Assembly: GCF_000517125.1 (NCBI RefSeq)
Contig: NZ_KI912155.1
Location: 1,238,080 to 1,302,079 of the forward strand
Direction of reading: 5' to 3'
DNA from: Arthrobacter sp. MA-N2
Lineage (GTDB): Bacteria; Actinomycetota; Actinomycetes; Actinomycetales; Micrococcaceae
Length of the DNA: 64,000 bases
Made by a program: the position numbers and the translations under genes. The first letter of the stretch is position 1; every line of letters begins with the position of its first letter. The notes under the pieces are model-generated. The model was not told the DNA's origin. It did no database searches and saw nothing but the letters and a program-made list of their open reading frames with translations. Shown here in pieces: positions 35,315 to 43,360 of this stretch.

Positions 35315-36670
35315 ATGAAGTTTGCATCGTCCGCCAAATTTGCCGCTGTAGCAGTAACAGCGGCTCTTGCTTTGACCGCCTGCGGAGGCGGGAACAGCAG
35401 TTCCGGGGGGAGTGCCGGACCCGTTGACGGAAAGGGCAAGACGCTGAGCGTCCTGGTTAACTCCAGCGCCGCTTATCCCGCCCAGCAAAAGCAGTGGTTC
35501 ACCGACATTGCGGCCAAGTTCAAGGCGCAGACCGGCGCCGACGTCCAATTCGAAACTTTCGCGTCGGGAAATGACGAACTCACGCGGATCCAGACCTCTG
35601 TGGTGTCGGGCCAGGGTCCTGATGTCTACAGCCTCGGTACCACCTTCACGCCCACGGCCTATGCAACGAAGGCCTTTGTGACCCTGTCCGATGACGATTG
35701 GAAGAAGGTGGGTGGAAAGGACCGTTTCAACCCAGCGGCCTTGGGCATCTCCGGCCCGGACGCCCAGCACCAAGCGGGCATTCCCTTTGTCAGCCGACCC
35801 TTCGTCATGGCCTACAACAAGGACCTGCTGAAGGCAGCCGGGATCGACAAGCCCGCCACCAGCTGGGACGAACTCGAAGCCCAGGCCAAGAAGATGACCA
35901 ATCCTGCCACCGGAACCTTTGGCCTGGCCACGGGGTACAAGGACAACTTTGATCCGTGGAAATTCATCTGGGCCATGTCGGTCCAGGCAGGCAACCCGCT
36001 GGTGGACGGCAAGACACTCAAGCTCGACGATCCGACAGTCAAGACTGCCTACGAAACCTACTTCGGATGGCTCACCAAGGACAAGGTTGTCGATCCGGCC
36101 TCGGTCGGGTGGAGCAACAGCAATGCCCTGGCGGCCTTTGCCTCCGGCAAGGCCGGCTACCTGATGATGACGACGTCGAGTTCCGTCCCCACGCTCGAGA
36201 AGTCGGCCGTTGCCGGCAAGTATGCCTATGCAACCATGCCGACGACGGCCCCGGGCCAGACCTCTCCCCAGGGCGATTCCGCGAATGCAGCCAGCATCCT
36301 GTCCGGTGACAACGTGGTTGTTGCCGATTACTCGAAGCAAAAGGACCTGGCCTTCGCCTACGTCAACCTCATCACGTCCAAGGACGAGCAGTTGAACTAC
36401 CAGAAGATCTTCGGAGACCTGCCGGCCAACGCGGAGGCACTGAAGTCCCTGAACAACCCTATACTCCAACCGGTTGCCGATACTGCTGCCAAGTCCAAGG
36501 CCACTCCCTTCACCGGCGCGTGGGGCGACATTCAGCTGGCCCTCGTCAACGTAGTGGTCCAATCGATCCCTGATCTCTCCAGGGGTTCCGTGGACGACTC
36601 GACCTTGCAGGCCCGCCTCAAGGACGCCCAAACCAAAGGCCAGGCCTCACTTGACCGGGCTTCGAAGTAA
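35315..36670 (+). CDS. Sugar ABC importer, solute-binding lipoprotein
   Basis: 451 residues. Signal peptide with lipobox LTAC (Cys near residue 23) and a Gly/Ser linker. The binding fold opens LSVLVNSSAAYPAQQKQWFT. TSWDELEAQAKKMTNPATG is the typical hinge region, and FGDLPANAEALKSLNNP lies in the C-terminal lobe. It belongs to the CUT1 receptor group. First gene of an operon with two permeases, a TIM-barrel isomerase and a Gfo/Idh/MocA dehydrogenase, so the ligand is probably a sugar, sugar acid or inositol-like polyol. GGAGGAA precedes ATG 35315. Confidence 0.87.
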   Translation: MKFASSAKFAAVAVTAALALTACGGGNSSSGGSAGPVDGKGKTLSVLVNSSAAYPAQQKQWFTDIAAKFKAQTGADVQFETFASGNDELTRIQTSVVSGQGPDVYSLGTTFTPTAYATKAFVTLSDDDWKKVGGKDRFNPAALGISGPDAQHQAGIPFVSRPFVMAYNKDLLKAAGIDKPATSWDELEAQAKKMTNPATGTFGLATGYKDNFDPWKFIWAMSVQAGNPLVDGKTLKLDDPTVKTAYETYFGWLTKDKVVDPASVGWSNSNALAAFASGKAGYLMMTTSSSVPTLEKSAVAGKYAYATMPTTAPGQTSPQGDSANAASILSGDNVVVADYSKQKDLAFAYVNLITSKDEQLNYQKIFGDLPANAEALKSLNNPILQPVADTAAKSKATPFTGAWGDIQLALVNVVVQSIPDLSRGSVDDSTLQARLKDAQTKGQASLDRASK

Positions 36671-36683
36671 GTAGGAAACGGAC

Positions 36684-37679
36684 ATGTCCACCGATTCATT
36701 GACTGCGGGCAAGCCCACGCGCCGCAAATCGTCCCATGCTGCCAAGCCGGGCCCGCAGTCGCCGAATGAAACGCCTCGGCGCCGCAAGGGGCTGAGCGAG
36801 CGCAACCGTCCCTTGTGGATGCTGATTCCAGGCGGCCTGCTGATGGTGATCATCATCGTGGTGCCGCTGCTTCTCGGCATCTTCATGTCGGGACTGGACC
36901 TGGACCAGTATTCGCTGCGCCAGTGGGTCAGCGCTCCGTTCATCGGGGTACAGAACTTCGTCGAAGCACTGACCGCGTCGCCTTTGCTGCACGCCATCTG
37001 GCTCAGCGTCAGCTACTCGCTGCTCGCCATGGTGGTCACTATCCCGCTAGGCATTGCCGGTGCCATTGCGACCCAGAACGCGTTCAAGGGCCGCGCGGTA
37101 ATCCGTTCCATCTTCCTCATCCCTTACGTGCTTCCGTCTTTCGTGGTGGCCACGGTGTGGCGGACCATGTTCCAGCCGGGCAGCGTGATCGACTCTGCGC
37201 TGCATTCGGTGGGTATTGACCCCGGGCTTTGGCTCAACGGGCCCCAGTCCTACTGGACGCTGATCCTGGTCCAGATCTGGGCATCATGGCCGTTCGTTTA
37301 CCTGCTGGCATTGTCCGGCCTGCAGTCCGTGGACCATGAGGTCCACGAGGCTTCGGCCCTGGACGGGGCGCTGTGGTGGAACAAGCTCCGCTACGTGGTC
37401 TTCCCTTACCTCAAGGGTCCGCTCGCCTTGGCGTTCCTGATCGGCATGCTGCACCACATCAACAACTTCACCTTGCCGTTCGTCCTGTTCGGGGTGCCGG
37501 CTCCCTCCGACGTGGAGCTCCTCCCGATCCTCACCTACGTCACCAGCTTCCAGAGCTTCCGGTTCGGGCTCAGCGCGGCCATGGCGTTCATTTCACTGAT
37601 CCTGATCGCGATTCCCCTGTTCGTCTATCTGCGGGCCGTCAAACTCGACGATGCCGAAACCCCCGGAGGCAAAAAGTGA
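36684..37679 (+). CDS. Sugar ABC importer, permease 1
   Basis: 331 residues. A basic N-terminus (about 40 residues) is followed by six membrane segments, the first LMVIIIVVPLLLGIFMSGLDL. The ATPase-docking EAA loop reads EVHEASALDGALWWNKLRYV. The start codon ATG 36684 lies 13 bases after the receptor stop with AGGAAA upstream. It overlaps permease 2 by four bases. MalF-type subunit. Confidence 0.88.
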   Translation: MSTDSLTAGKPTRRKSSHAAKPGPQSPNETPRRRKGLSERNRPLWMLIPGGLLMVIIIVVPLLLGIFMSGLDLDQYSLRQWVSAPFIGVQNFVEALTASPLLHAIWLSVSYSLLAMVVTIPLGIAGAIATQNAFKGRAVIRSIFLIPYVLPSFVVATVWRTMFQPGSVIDSALHSVGIDPGLWLNGPQSYWTLILVQIWASWPFVYLLALSGLQSVDHEVHEASALDGALWWNKLRYVVFPYLKGPLALAFLIGMLHHINNFTLPFVLFGVPAPSDVELLPILTYVTSFQSFRFGLSAAMAFISLILIAIPLFVYLRAVKLDDAETPGGKK

Positions 37680-38596
37680 GCACCGCAACTACCGCCGTCG
37701 GGCGCCGATCGAGCGAAAACTTCCGCCCGGGCTCCAAACGCCAGCACGAAGTCACCAAGCTCTTGCCAGGTCCCATGCTCGCCATCATCTTGACGGTGTT
37801 GTGTGCCTTGGTACTTGTCCCGGTGCTCTACATCTTCCTGGCGTCGGTGAATTCGGACATCGGGGTGGCCCGGGGCGAGTTCTTCCCCTCCAGCTTCTCC
37901 TTTGAGAATTACTCCACGATCTGGTCGAGCGTCGGCTTGGCCACGGGCCTGGCCAATAGCGTGCTCGTTGCCGGTTCCACTGCCGTGGTCTCCGCACTGA
38001 TGTCCATTGCCACTGCCTACGTCCTGGTCCGCTACCAGTTCCGCGGCCGCCTCACGATCCTTCGCGGGCTGCTGGCACTGCAATCGGTGCCAGGCACCCT
38101 CATGGTCCTGCCGGTATTCGTGCTGTTCTCTTCGGCGGCCAGCTACCTGGGCATCCAGGTCATCGGGACACAGTGGGGCCTGTTCGTGACCTACCTGACC
38201 TTCGCGATGCCGTTCTCCACCTGGGTGATGGTCACCTACCTGCGCGGCCTCCCGCGCGAACTCGAGGAAGCAGCAAGGATCGACGGCGCCAGCAACCTGG
38301 GCGTCCTGGTGCGGATCATCCTCCCGCTGAGCTGGCCCGGCGTCGTCGTTTCCGGCATTTTCGCCTTCCTGCTCGGCTGGAACGACGTCCTGTTCGCCTC
38401 AGTCATGACGCGGCCCGAAAGCCAAACGGCCGCCGTCGCGCTCCAGGTCTTCGGTGCCGCGCAAGAAGGCGGCGCGATTCCCTTCTACGGCCAGATGATG
38501 GCGACTTCCCTCGTGTGTGCTGCCCCGGTGGTCATCCTGTACCTGATTTTCCAGCGTTACCTAGTGGGCGGACTGACCGCCGGAGGAGTTAAGTAG
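37676..38596 (+). CDS. Sugar ABC importer, permease 2
   Basis: 306 residues, MalG-type. Membrane segment MLAIILTVLCALVLVPVLYI is followed by the substrate-side loop and five more segments. The EAA loop reads ELEEAARIDGASNLGVLVRI. It ends LVGGLTAGGVK, typical of the subunit. GTG 37676 overlaps the permease 1 stop (GTGA), giving a normal-length protein; longer frames in this phase lie inside permease 1. Confidence 0.88.
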   Translation: MSTATTAVGRRSSENFRPGSKRQHEVTKLLPGPMLAIILTVLCALVLVPVLYIFLASVNSDIGVARGEFFPSSFSFENYSTIWSSVGLATGLANSVLVAGSTAVVSALMSIATAYVLVRYQFRGRLTILRGLLALQSVPGTLMVLPVFVLFSSAASYLGIQVIGTQWGLFVTYLTFAMPFSTWVMVTYLRGLPRELEEAARIDGASNLGVLVRIILPLSWPGVVVSGIFAFLLGWNDVLFASVMTRPESQTAAVALQVFGAAQEGGAIPFYGQMMATSLVCAAPVVILYLIFQRYLVGGLTAGGVK

Positions 38597-38599
38597 CTT

Positions 38600-39445
38600 A
38601 TGGGCACGCCAGCTGTTGAATGGGAACTCTCGGGCTTCGGCGACGAGATCGACGACGACCCCAAGATCCAGATTGCCGTGATGCAGGCGTTGGGAGCCAA
38701 GCACATCGAAGTCCGCAGCGCCTGGGGAACCAACATCGTGGATCTGGATGACGCGCAGCTTAGTGAGTTGAAATCCTTGTTGGATGCCGCGGAGATGAAA
38801 GTTTCCGCGATTGCCTCGCCGATCGGGAAAGTGGATGTTTCCCTCCCAGTGGAGCACGAGGTGGAACGGTTGCGCCGCGCAGTCAACGCCGCGCAGCTCC
38901 TGGAATCCCGCTACATCCGGATCTTTTCCTTTTACTATGGCGAGGACGTCGCGGTAGAGAGCATCCGGGATGCGGTGATCGAACGCATGCGGGCCCTCGC
39001 TCACGTGGCGGAACAGTCCGGCGTCGTACTTCTGCACGAAAACGAGAAGGACATCTACGGCGACATCCCCGAACGGGTGCTGGACATCATCGAAACCGTC
39101 TCCTCTCCTGCGCTCAAAGTGGCTTGGGATGCCGCCAACTTCGTCCAGGTGGGCGTCAAGCCTTTTGACGACGCCTACGCCAAGCTCCGCCCGCACCTTG
39201 AATACCTGCAAGTAAAGGACGCCCTGTTCTCGGACGCCACGGTGGTCCCCGCGGGCGAAGGCGACGGCGACCTACTCCGGACGGTCGAGGCCCTGAAGGC
39301 CGACGGGTACGCCGGATTCGCGAGCCTCGAGCCGCACCTGGCCGGTGCCCATGGGCTGGGCGGTTTCTCCGGCCCGACGGCGTTCGGCATCGCCGCGAGG
39401 GCGTTCGCGAAAGTTCTCAATGAAGCAGGGGTGGCAACCAAATGA
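38600..39445 (+). CDS. Sugar phosphate isomerase/epimerase (xylose-isomerase-like TIM barrel)
   Basis: 281 residues. The AP-endonuclease-2/TIM fold is recognised by LGAKHIEVRSAWG near the N-terminus, SRYIRIFSFYYG, VLLHENEKDIYGD with a metal-binding Glu, LKVAWDAANFVQVG, and YLQVKDALFS followed by a late Glu (SLEPH). Such enzymes isomerise or epimerise keto sugars, or dehydrate inosose, in catabolic operons. The gene begins 3 bases after permease 2. The exact reaction depends on the unknown sugar. Confidence 0.82.
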   Translation: MGTPAVEWELSGFGDEIDDDPKIQIAVMQALGAKHIEVRSAWGTNIVDLDDAQLSELKSLLDAAEMKVSAIASPIGKVDVSLPVEHEVERLRRAVNAAQLLESRYIRIFSFYYGEDVAVESIRDAVIERMRALAHVAEQSGVVLLHENEKDIYGDIPERVLDIIETVSSPALKVAWDAANFVQVGVKPFDDAYAKLRPHLEYLQVKDALFSDATVVPAGEGDGDLLRTVEALKADGYAGFASLEPHLAGAHGLGGFSGPTAFGIAARAFAKVLNEAGVATK

Positions 39446-40665
39446 GCCAGGCGAACGTGGACCCCCATGGCACAGTGCCGATCAACGCCGCCATCGTCGG
39501 GTGTGGCGTCATCGGCCGGACCCACTCGGCCGCGATCCGTGAGTTTCCGGAAGTCGTCATCACCGCGCTTGTGGATGAGATTGTCGAGGCCGCCGAGGCG
39601 CTTGCCGCCAAAATCGAAGCCCAAGGCGACCCGAAGCCAGCAGTCTTCCTGACACTCGCCGAGGCGCTCGCCGCCGCCCCCGTGGACCTGGTCATCATCG
39701 CGACGCCCAGCGGGCTCCATATCCAGCAAGCGCTGGAAGCGCTCGACGCCGGCAAGCACGTCGTGATCGAAAAGCCCCTTGACGTCGACTTGAGCCGGGC
39801 GGAGGAAATCCTGGCTGCCGCCAAGGCTGCCGAGGCCAAGGGCTTGGTGGCCACCGTGATCAGCCAGCACCGCTTCGATCCGGCCAGCCGGGTGGTGGAC
39901 GAGGCCCGCCGGGCCGGACGCTTCGGCACGCTGACCTCCGCCGTCGCCTCTGTCAGCTGGTGGCGGAGCCAGGGTTACTACGATTCGGGTGCCTGGCGCG
40001 GAACGTGGGCCATGGACGGCGGCGGAGCCATTATGAACCAAGGCGTCCACACCGTCGATCTTCTCCTGTGGTTCCTCGGCCGGCCGGTTGAGATCAGCGC
40101 CAAAACTGCCCTGCTCGCCCATGAAGGCGTTGAGGTGGAGGACACTGCCGTAGCCACCGTCACCTTCGAGTCCGGCGCCCTTGCCGTGCTGCATGCGACG
40201 ACGGCGGCGTACCCCGGTTTGACGGTGCGCCTCCAGGTCATGGGCAGCAAGGGCTCGGCGGTGATCGACAACGACGACCTCGCGTACTTCCACGCGTCCG
40301 ATGCGGCCGACCCCTCGCAAAGCAGCGCCATGGGCATTCTCGGCGGCGGGAACCAGGCCGCCGTCGAACTCGCCAAGTACCCCGGCCATACTGTCGAAGC
40401 GCTGGATCCCACGGTGTACCCGGCCGGACATGTCCGGCAGTACCGCGACATCATCGCGGCGATCCGGGCAGGACGTCCCGCGGGCGTCACGGTTCAGGAT
40501 GCCCTGAACGCTTTGGCCACCGTGCGTGCCTTGTATGTCTCGGCCACCTTGGGCCATCCTGTGCTGATCGCTGACGTCGTGGCCGGCAACTACAACGACG
40601 TGGAGGTCCATACCGGCAACGCCCCCTCCCAGCCCGGGGCCGACCGCAAAGAGGTTTCCGCATGA
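39442..40665 (+). CDS. Gfo/Idh/MocA family NAD(P)-dependent oxidoreductase
   Basis: 407 residues. The Rossmann start AAIVGCGVIGRTHSAAI, LVIIATPSGLHIQQALEALDAGKHVVIEKP with the EKP signature, and a C-terminal substrate domain with WAMDGGGAIMNQGVHTVDLLLWF (catalytic His) are clear. Oxidises a sugar, sugar derivative or inositol. It overlaps the isomerase gene by four bases (ATGA). With the importer and isomerase it forms a complete uptake-and-entry pathway for one substrate that I cannot name. Confidence 0.87.
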   Translation: MSQANVDPHGTVPINAAIVGCGVIGRTHSAAIREFPEVVITALVDEIVEAAEALAAKIEAQGDPKPAVFLTLAEALAAAPVDLVIIATPSGLHIQQALEALDAGKHVVIEKPLDVDLSRAEEILAAAKAAEAKGLVATVISQHRFDPASRVVDEARRAGRFGTLTSAVASVSWWRSQGYYDSGAWRGTWAMDGGGAIMNQGVHTVDLLLWFLGRPVEISAKTALLAHEGVEVEDTAVATVTFESGALAVLHATTAAYPGLTVRLQVMGSKGSAVIDNDDLAYFHASDAADPSQSSAMGILGGGNQAAVELAKYPGHTVEALDPTVYPAGHVRQYRDIIAAIRAGRPAGVTVQDALNALATVRALYVSATLGHPVLIADVVAGNYNDVEVHTGNAPSQPGADRKEVSA

Positions 40666-40739
40666 AGTTTTCGAATCTTTGCGGTGTCCACCCCTGAGTT
40701 CCCGGGGCTCGGCGTCGTCGATCCTGCTAAGGCGCGCTG
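40662..40739 (+). pseudogene. Possible stub of a further operon gene
   Basis: ATG 40662 overlaps the dehydrogenase stop as if another coupled gene followed, but the frame ends after 11 residues (MKFSNLCGVHP). A one-base shift gives FAVSTPEFPGLGVVDPAKAR before a stop at 40739, a plausible start for another TIM-barrel isomerase (these often begin MKFSVFT.STPE). Read as the frameshifted, truncated start of a lost gene. The evidence is thin. Confidence 0.3.
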
Positions 40740-40743
40740 AGGG

Positions 40744-41385
40744 CTAGATGGTGCGCGGGGCCTTGGCGAGGTTGTCCTTGAGCTCGGCCGCGTTCTGCCG
40801 TACCGCGTAGGCCGGGCGGTCACGCTCCACGCGCCAACTCTCATTGAGCGGTCCGATGTTGACGGTGTCGAAACCGAACTCGTCGTAGAGCTTCGTCACG
40901 AGTTCGGCGGCCTCCGGGAAGTCGCTCGAAGTGGCCAGTGCGCGGCGGTTTTCGGTTCCCGGTGGGGTGCCGTCGCTCGTGATCTGCGCCGCATAGATGT
41001 GGTTGAATCCCTTGGCTACCTTTGAGGTGGGCAGATGCTCTTGCAGCAGACCGGACGTGGTGGCTTCACCCTTGTCCAGTTCCGGAATGTGGCCGTCCCG
41101 CTCGAAGTAGTAATTGTTCGTGTCGATCACGATCTTGTCCGCGAGGGGCTCCACCGGGATGTCTTGGTAGCTCTTGAGAGGGACGGTGACGACGGCGAAA
41201 TCGCCGGCCGCTGCTGCCTCGGCCGGTGTTGCGGCCTGGGCATGTGGGCCCAGTTCCGTCACCAGTTCCGCCAGGGTTTCCGGCCCCCGCGAGTTGCTGA
41301 TCACTACGTCATAGCCGAGCTCGACCGCTTTGCGAGCGACTTGGCTGCCAATGTGTCCTGCACCGATGATTCCGATTGTTGTCAT
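40744..41385 (-). CDS. F420-dependent NADP oxidoreductase-like NAD(P)-binding protein
   Basis: 213 residues. N-terminal Rossmann motif GIIGAGHIGSQVARKAVELG, then VVISNSRGPETLAELV, AVVTVPLKSYQDIP, IVIDTNNYY and KGFNHIYAAQI. This is the NADPH-dependent F420 reductase-like family, in which many members bind NADPH but lack proven F420 use. A redox role is likely, substrate unknown. ATG 41385. Single gene, divergent from pyrE. Confidence 0.78.
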   Translation of the reverse strand: MTTIGIIGAGHIGSQVARKAVELGYDVVISNSRGPETLAELVTELGPHAQAATPAEAAAAGDFAVVTVPLKSYQDIPVEPLADKIVIDTNNYYFERDGHIPELDKGEATTSGLLQEHLPTSKVAKGFNHIYAAQITSDGTPPGTENRRALATSSDFPEAAELVTKLYDEFGFDTVNIGPLNESWRVERDRPAYAVRQNAAELKDNLAKAPRTI

Positions 41386-41490
41386 ATGTGCGGGAACACC
41401 GCCTCCCGCGCAGATATTTCCCAGGTTACGGTGAGCGACCTGGGCTGGCGACGCGGGCTGGCGACGCGGAATTTCCTTTGCGCCACAGAA

Positions 41491-41530
41491 AGAGCCTCAC
41501 GACACCCGAATTCCGGTGTCGTGAGGCTCT
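41491..41530. repeat. Perfect 16-bp hairpin upstream of pyrE
   Basis: AGAGCCTCACGACACC (41491-41506) and its exact complement (41515-41530) enclose 8 bases. It lies about 80 bases upstream of the pyrE -10 box and 106 bases upstream of the divergent gene, so it does not end either gene. It may be an orphan terminator or a regulatory structure. Confidence 0.6.
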
Positions 41531-41608
41531 AATTGTGTCAAAGGGCACTCTGCGCGTCGCCGGACTTTTCATGACATGGGCCTTTCCCTTGCGCCCAACG
41601 GCTTTACG

Positions 41609-41614
41609 TAGAAT
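41609..41614 (+). promoter_or_regulatory. -10 box of a leaderless pyrE promoter
   Basis: TAGAAT matches the actinobacterial TANNNT -10 box. It ends seven bases before ATG 41622, so transcription should start at or next to the A of the start codon. There is no ribosome site before the gene, which agrees with a leaderless transcript. Confidence 0.55.
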
Positions 41615-41621
41615 AGACACC

Positions 41622-42206
41622 ATGACTGTCGCCTCTGATGCTGCCACCGCCACCTCCGCTGCCCGTGCCCGCCTCCTTGAATTAATCAAAGAACTGGCGG
41701 TTGTCCGCGGCAAGGTGATCCTGTCCAGCGGGGCAGAGGCGGACTACTACATTGACTTGCGGCGCATCACCCTCCACCACGAGGCCTCGAAGCTGGTTGG
41801 CCAGGTCATGCTCTCCATGATCGACGACGCCGGAATCGACGTTGAGTGCGCCGGTGGCCTGACCATGGGTGCGGACCCGGTCGGTACCGCCGTGATGCAT
41901 GCCGCCGCCGACGCCGGCCGTGCCGTTGACGCCTTCGTCGTACGCAAGGCACAGAAGTCTTACGGCATGGGACGGCAGGTAGAAGGTCCTTCGGTGGAAG
42001 GCCGCAACGTCGTCGTTCTCGAAGACACCTCCACCACCGGTGGCTCGGCGTTGACCGCCGTCGAAGGCGTGCGCAAGGCCAGTGGCAACGTGGTGGCCGT
42101 GGCAGTCATCGTGGACCGCAACACCGGTGCCAAGGAAAAGATCGAAGCCGAAACCGGCGTGCCGTACCTCTTCGCTTTCGGCAAGGACGAGCTGGGACTC
42201 GACTGA
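41622..42206 (+). CDS. pyrE: Orotate phosphoribosyltransferase
   Basis: 194 residues, normal length. KVILSSGAEADYYIDLRRIT is the N-terminal substrate patch, GGLTMGADPVGTAV the flexible region, and VVVLEDTSTTGGSALTAVEG the PRPP-binding signature. Makes orotidine monophosphate from orotate and PRPP in pyrimidine synthesis. ATG 41622 is preferred over a frame open from 41376, because the family start aligns and a -10 box sits seven bases upstream (leaderless). No other pyr gene is nearby. Confidence 0.93.
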   Translation: MTVASDAATATSAARARLLELIKELAVVRGKVILSSGAEADYYIDLRRITLHHEASKLVGQVMLSMIDDAGIDVECAGGLTMGADPVGTAVMHAAADAGRAVDAFVVRKAQKSYGMGRQVEGPSVEGRNVVVLEDTSTTGGSALTAVEGVRKASGNVVAVAVIVDRNTGAKEKIEAETGVPYLFAFGKDELGLD

Positions 42207-42278
42207 CCCCAAACTCCCAGCCAAGGCCGCTTCGAACGGGACCGTGTGCCCGTTGACTGAAAAGCTTAAGCTGGCTGC

Positions 42279-43331
42279 GTGAACCTTCGGGCCGGGAAAT
42301 TCCCTCGGAAGCAGCGGCGTACGCAGGACCCGGGCTCCCTTGCCCAGGTCCTCCGGCATGCTGCCGAGCTCAAGAGTCTTTCCCGCCGCTCCTTCCTGAT
42401 TGGTGCGGGTGCTTCCACGGCCCTCGCGGCGGACATGCTGTTTACCCGCCAGGTCCAGGCAGAGCGTCGCGTCACCAAGATTCTTCCGGTAGATGACGAC
42501 TTCGCTGATTCCTCCTACCCCAATTCGAGCTGGATTCTCTTCCCCGGTTACAAGACCAGCTGGGAAGAGGCCCAATGGATCCTCAACTCACTTCGGGGTT
42601 CGCTCCATCAGCGGGGTCAGTTGGCCGCCGTCGGGTATTCCAACCTGGGGTTGGACGTGTCCGATGTAGTCGACACCGTCGCCGACTACATCAATGAGCG
42701 GAAGCTGAACACGCTCTATTTCTACGGCCACAGTTTCGGTGGGATGCTGGCCACTGAAGTGGCGGCGCTCCTGCGTGAACGGAACGGGATCGGCGTGAAG
42801 CTGATCTTGTTGGATTCGTCGCCGTTCAGCAAGTACGACATCCTCGACCAAAGCTGGTTCGACGGCGTTGTGTTCTTGTACGAGAGCGGCTTCCAGGTTC
42901 CGTCGGTCCTGCGGGGCGGCTACGAACTGGGCGAGCGCGTGGTGAACAAGCACGAACGCACGTGGGGGCAGATCTGGGACCAGACCCTCGAGCAACTTTC
43001 GCCGATCGCACCTTCGAGCGTCCTGATCCAGAGCGAATCGGACTACATTTACCACTTCGACGGCACGCGGTTTACCGACAGGCTGGGGGATACCCGCATT
43101 GCTTTTATCGGAAACCCCCTCGATGACACGGTGAACTACGAGACTGCCCGGGCTGCGTGGGCCAAAACTTTCCCGCTCAACGTAGCTTCCACGGGCCTTA
43201 GGACCGATGGCGCCCGCCCTACCCATGCGAGTCCCCAGTGGAATCCCTTCATCTACAACCCGATTATCGAGGACCTTGAGAACGAGCTATTTCCACCACC
43301 CCGGGCCGGCCCGCGCGTGGTGTTCTACTGA
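42279..43331 (+). CDS. Tat-exported alpha/beta hydrolase
   Basis: 350 residues. Twin-arginine signal LSRRSFLIGAGASTALAA near residues 34-51, after a basic N-terminal extension. The hydrolase nucleophile elbow is YFYGHSFGGML, with Ser in GHSFG. KLILLDSSPF and HFDGTRF belong to the fold, and QSESDYIYHFDG is a candidate region for the acid. Export beyond the membrane is likely; substrate not known. Starts at GTG 42279, with no strong site upstream. The IS481 element was inserted just after its stop (TSD at 43355). Confidence 0.72.
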   Translation: MNLRAGKFPRKQRRTQDPGSLAQVLRHAAELKSLSRRSFLIGAGASTALAADMLFTRQVQAERRVTKILPVDDDFADSSYPNSSWILFPGYKTSWEEAQWILNSLRGSLHQRGQLAAVGYSNLGLDVSDVVDTVADYINERKLNTLYFYGHSFGGMLATEVAALLRERNGIGVKLILLDSSPFSKYDILDQSWFDGVVFLYESGFQVPSVLRGGYELGERVVNKHERTWGQIWDQTLEQLSPIAPSSVLIQSESDYIYHFDGTRFTDRLGDTRIAFIGNPLDDTVNYETARAAWAKTFPLNVASTGLRTDGARPTHASPQWNPFIYNPIIEDLENELFPPPRAGPRVVFY

Positions 43332-43360
43332 CCGCCGCTCCCCAAAAGAACGCCGCTAGC

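Noticed and set aside
41442..41467. Two adjacent 13-bp copies of GGGCTGGCGACGC
   Set aside because: A single short duplication, likely slippage; nothing further supports function.
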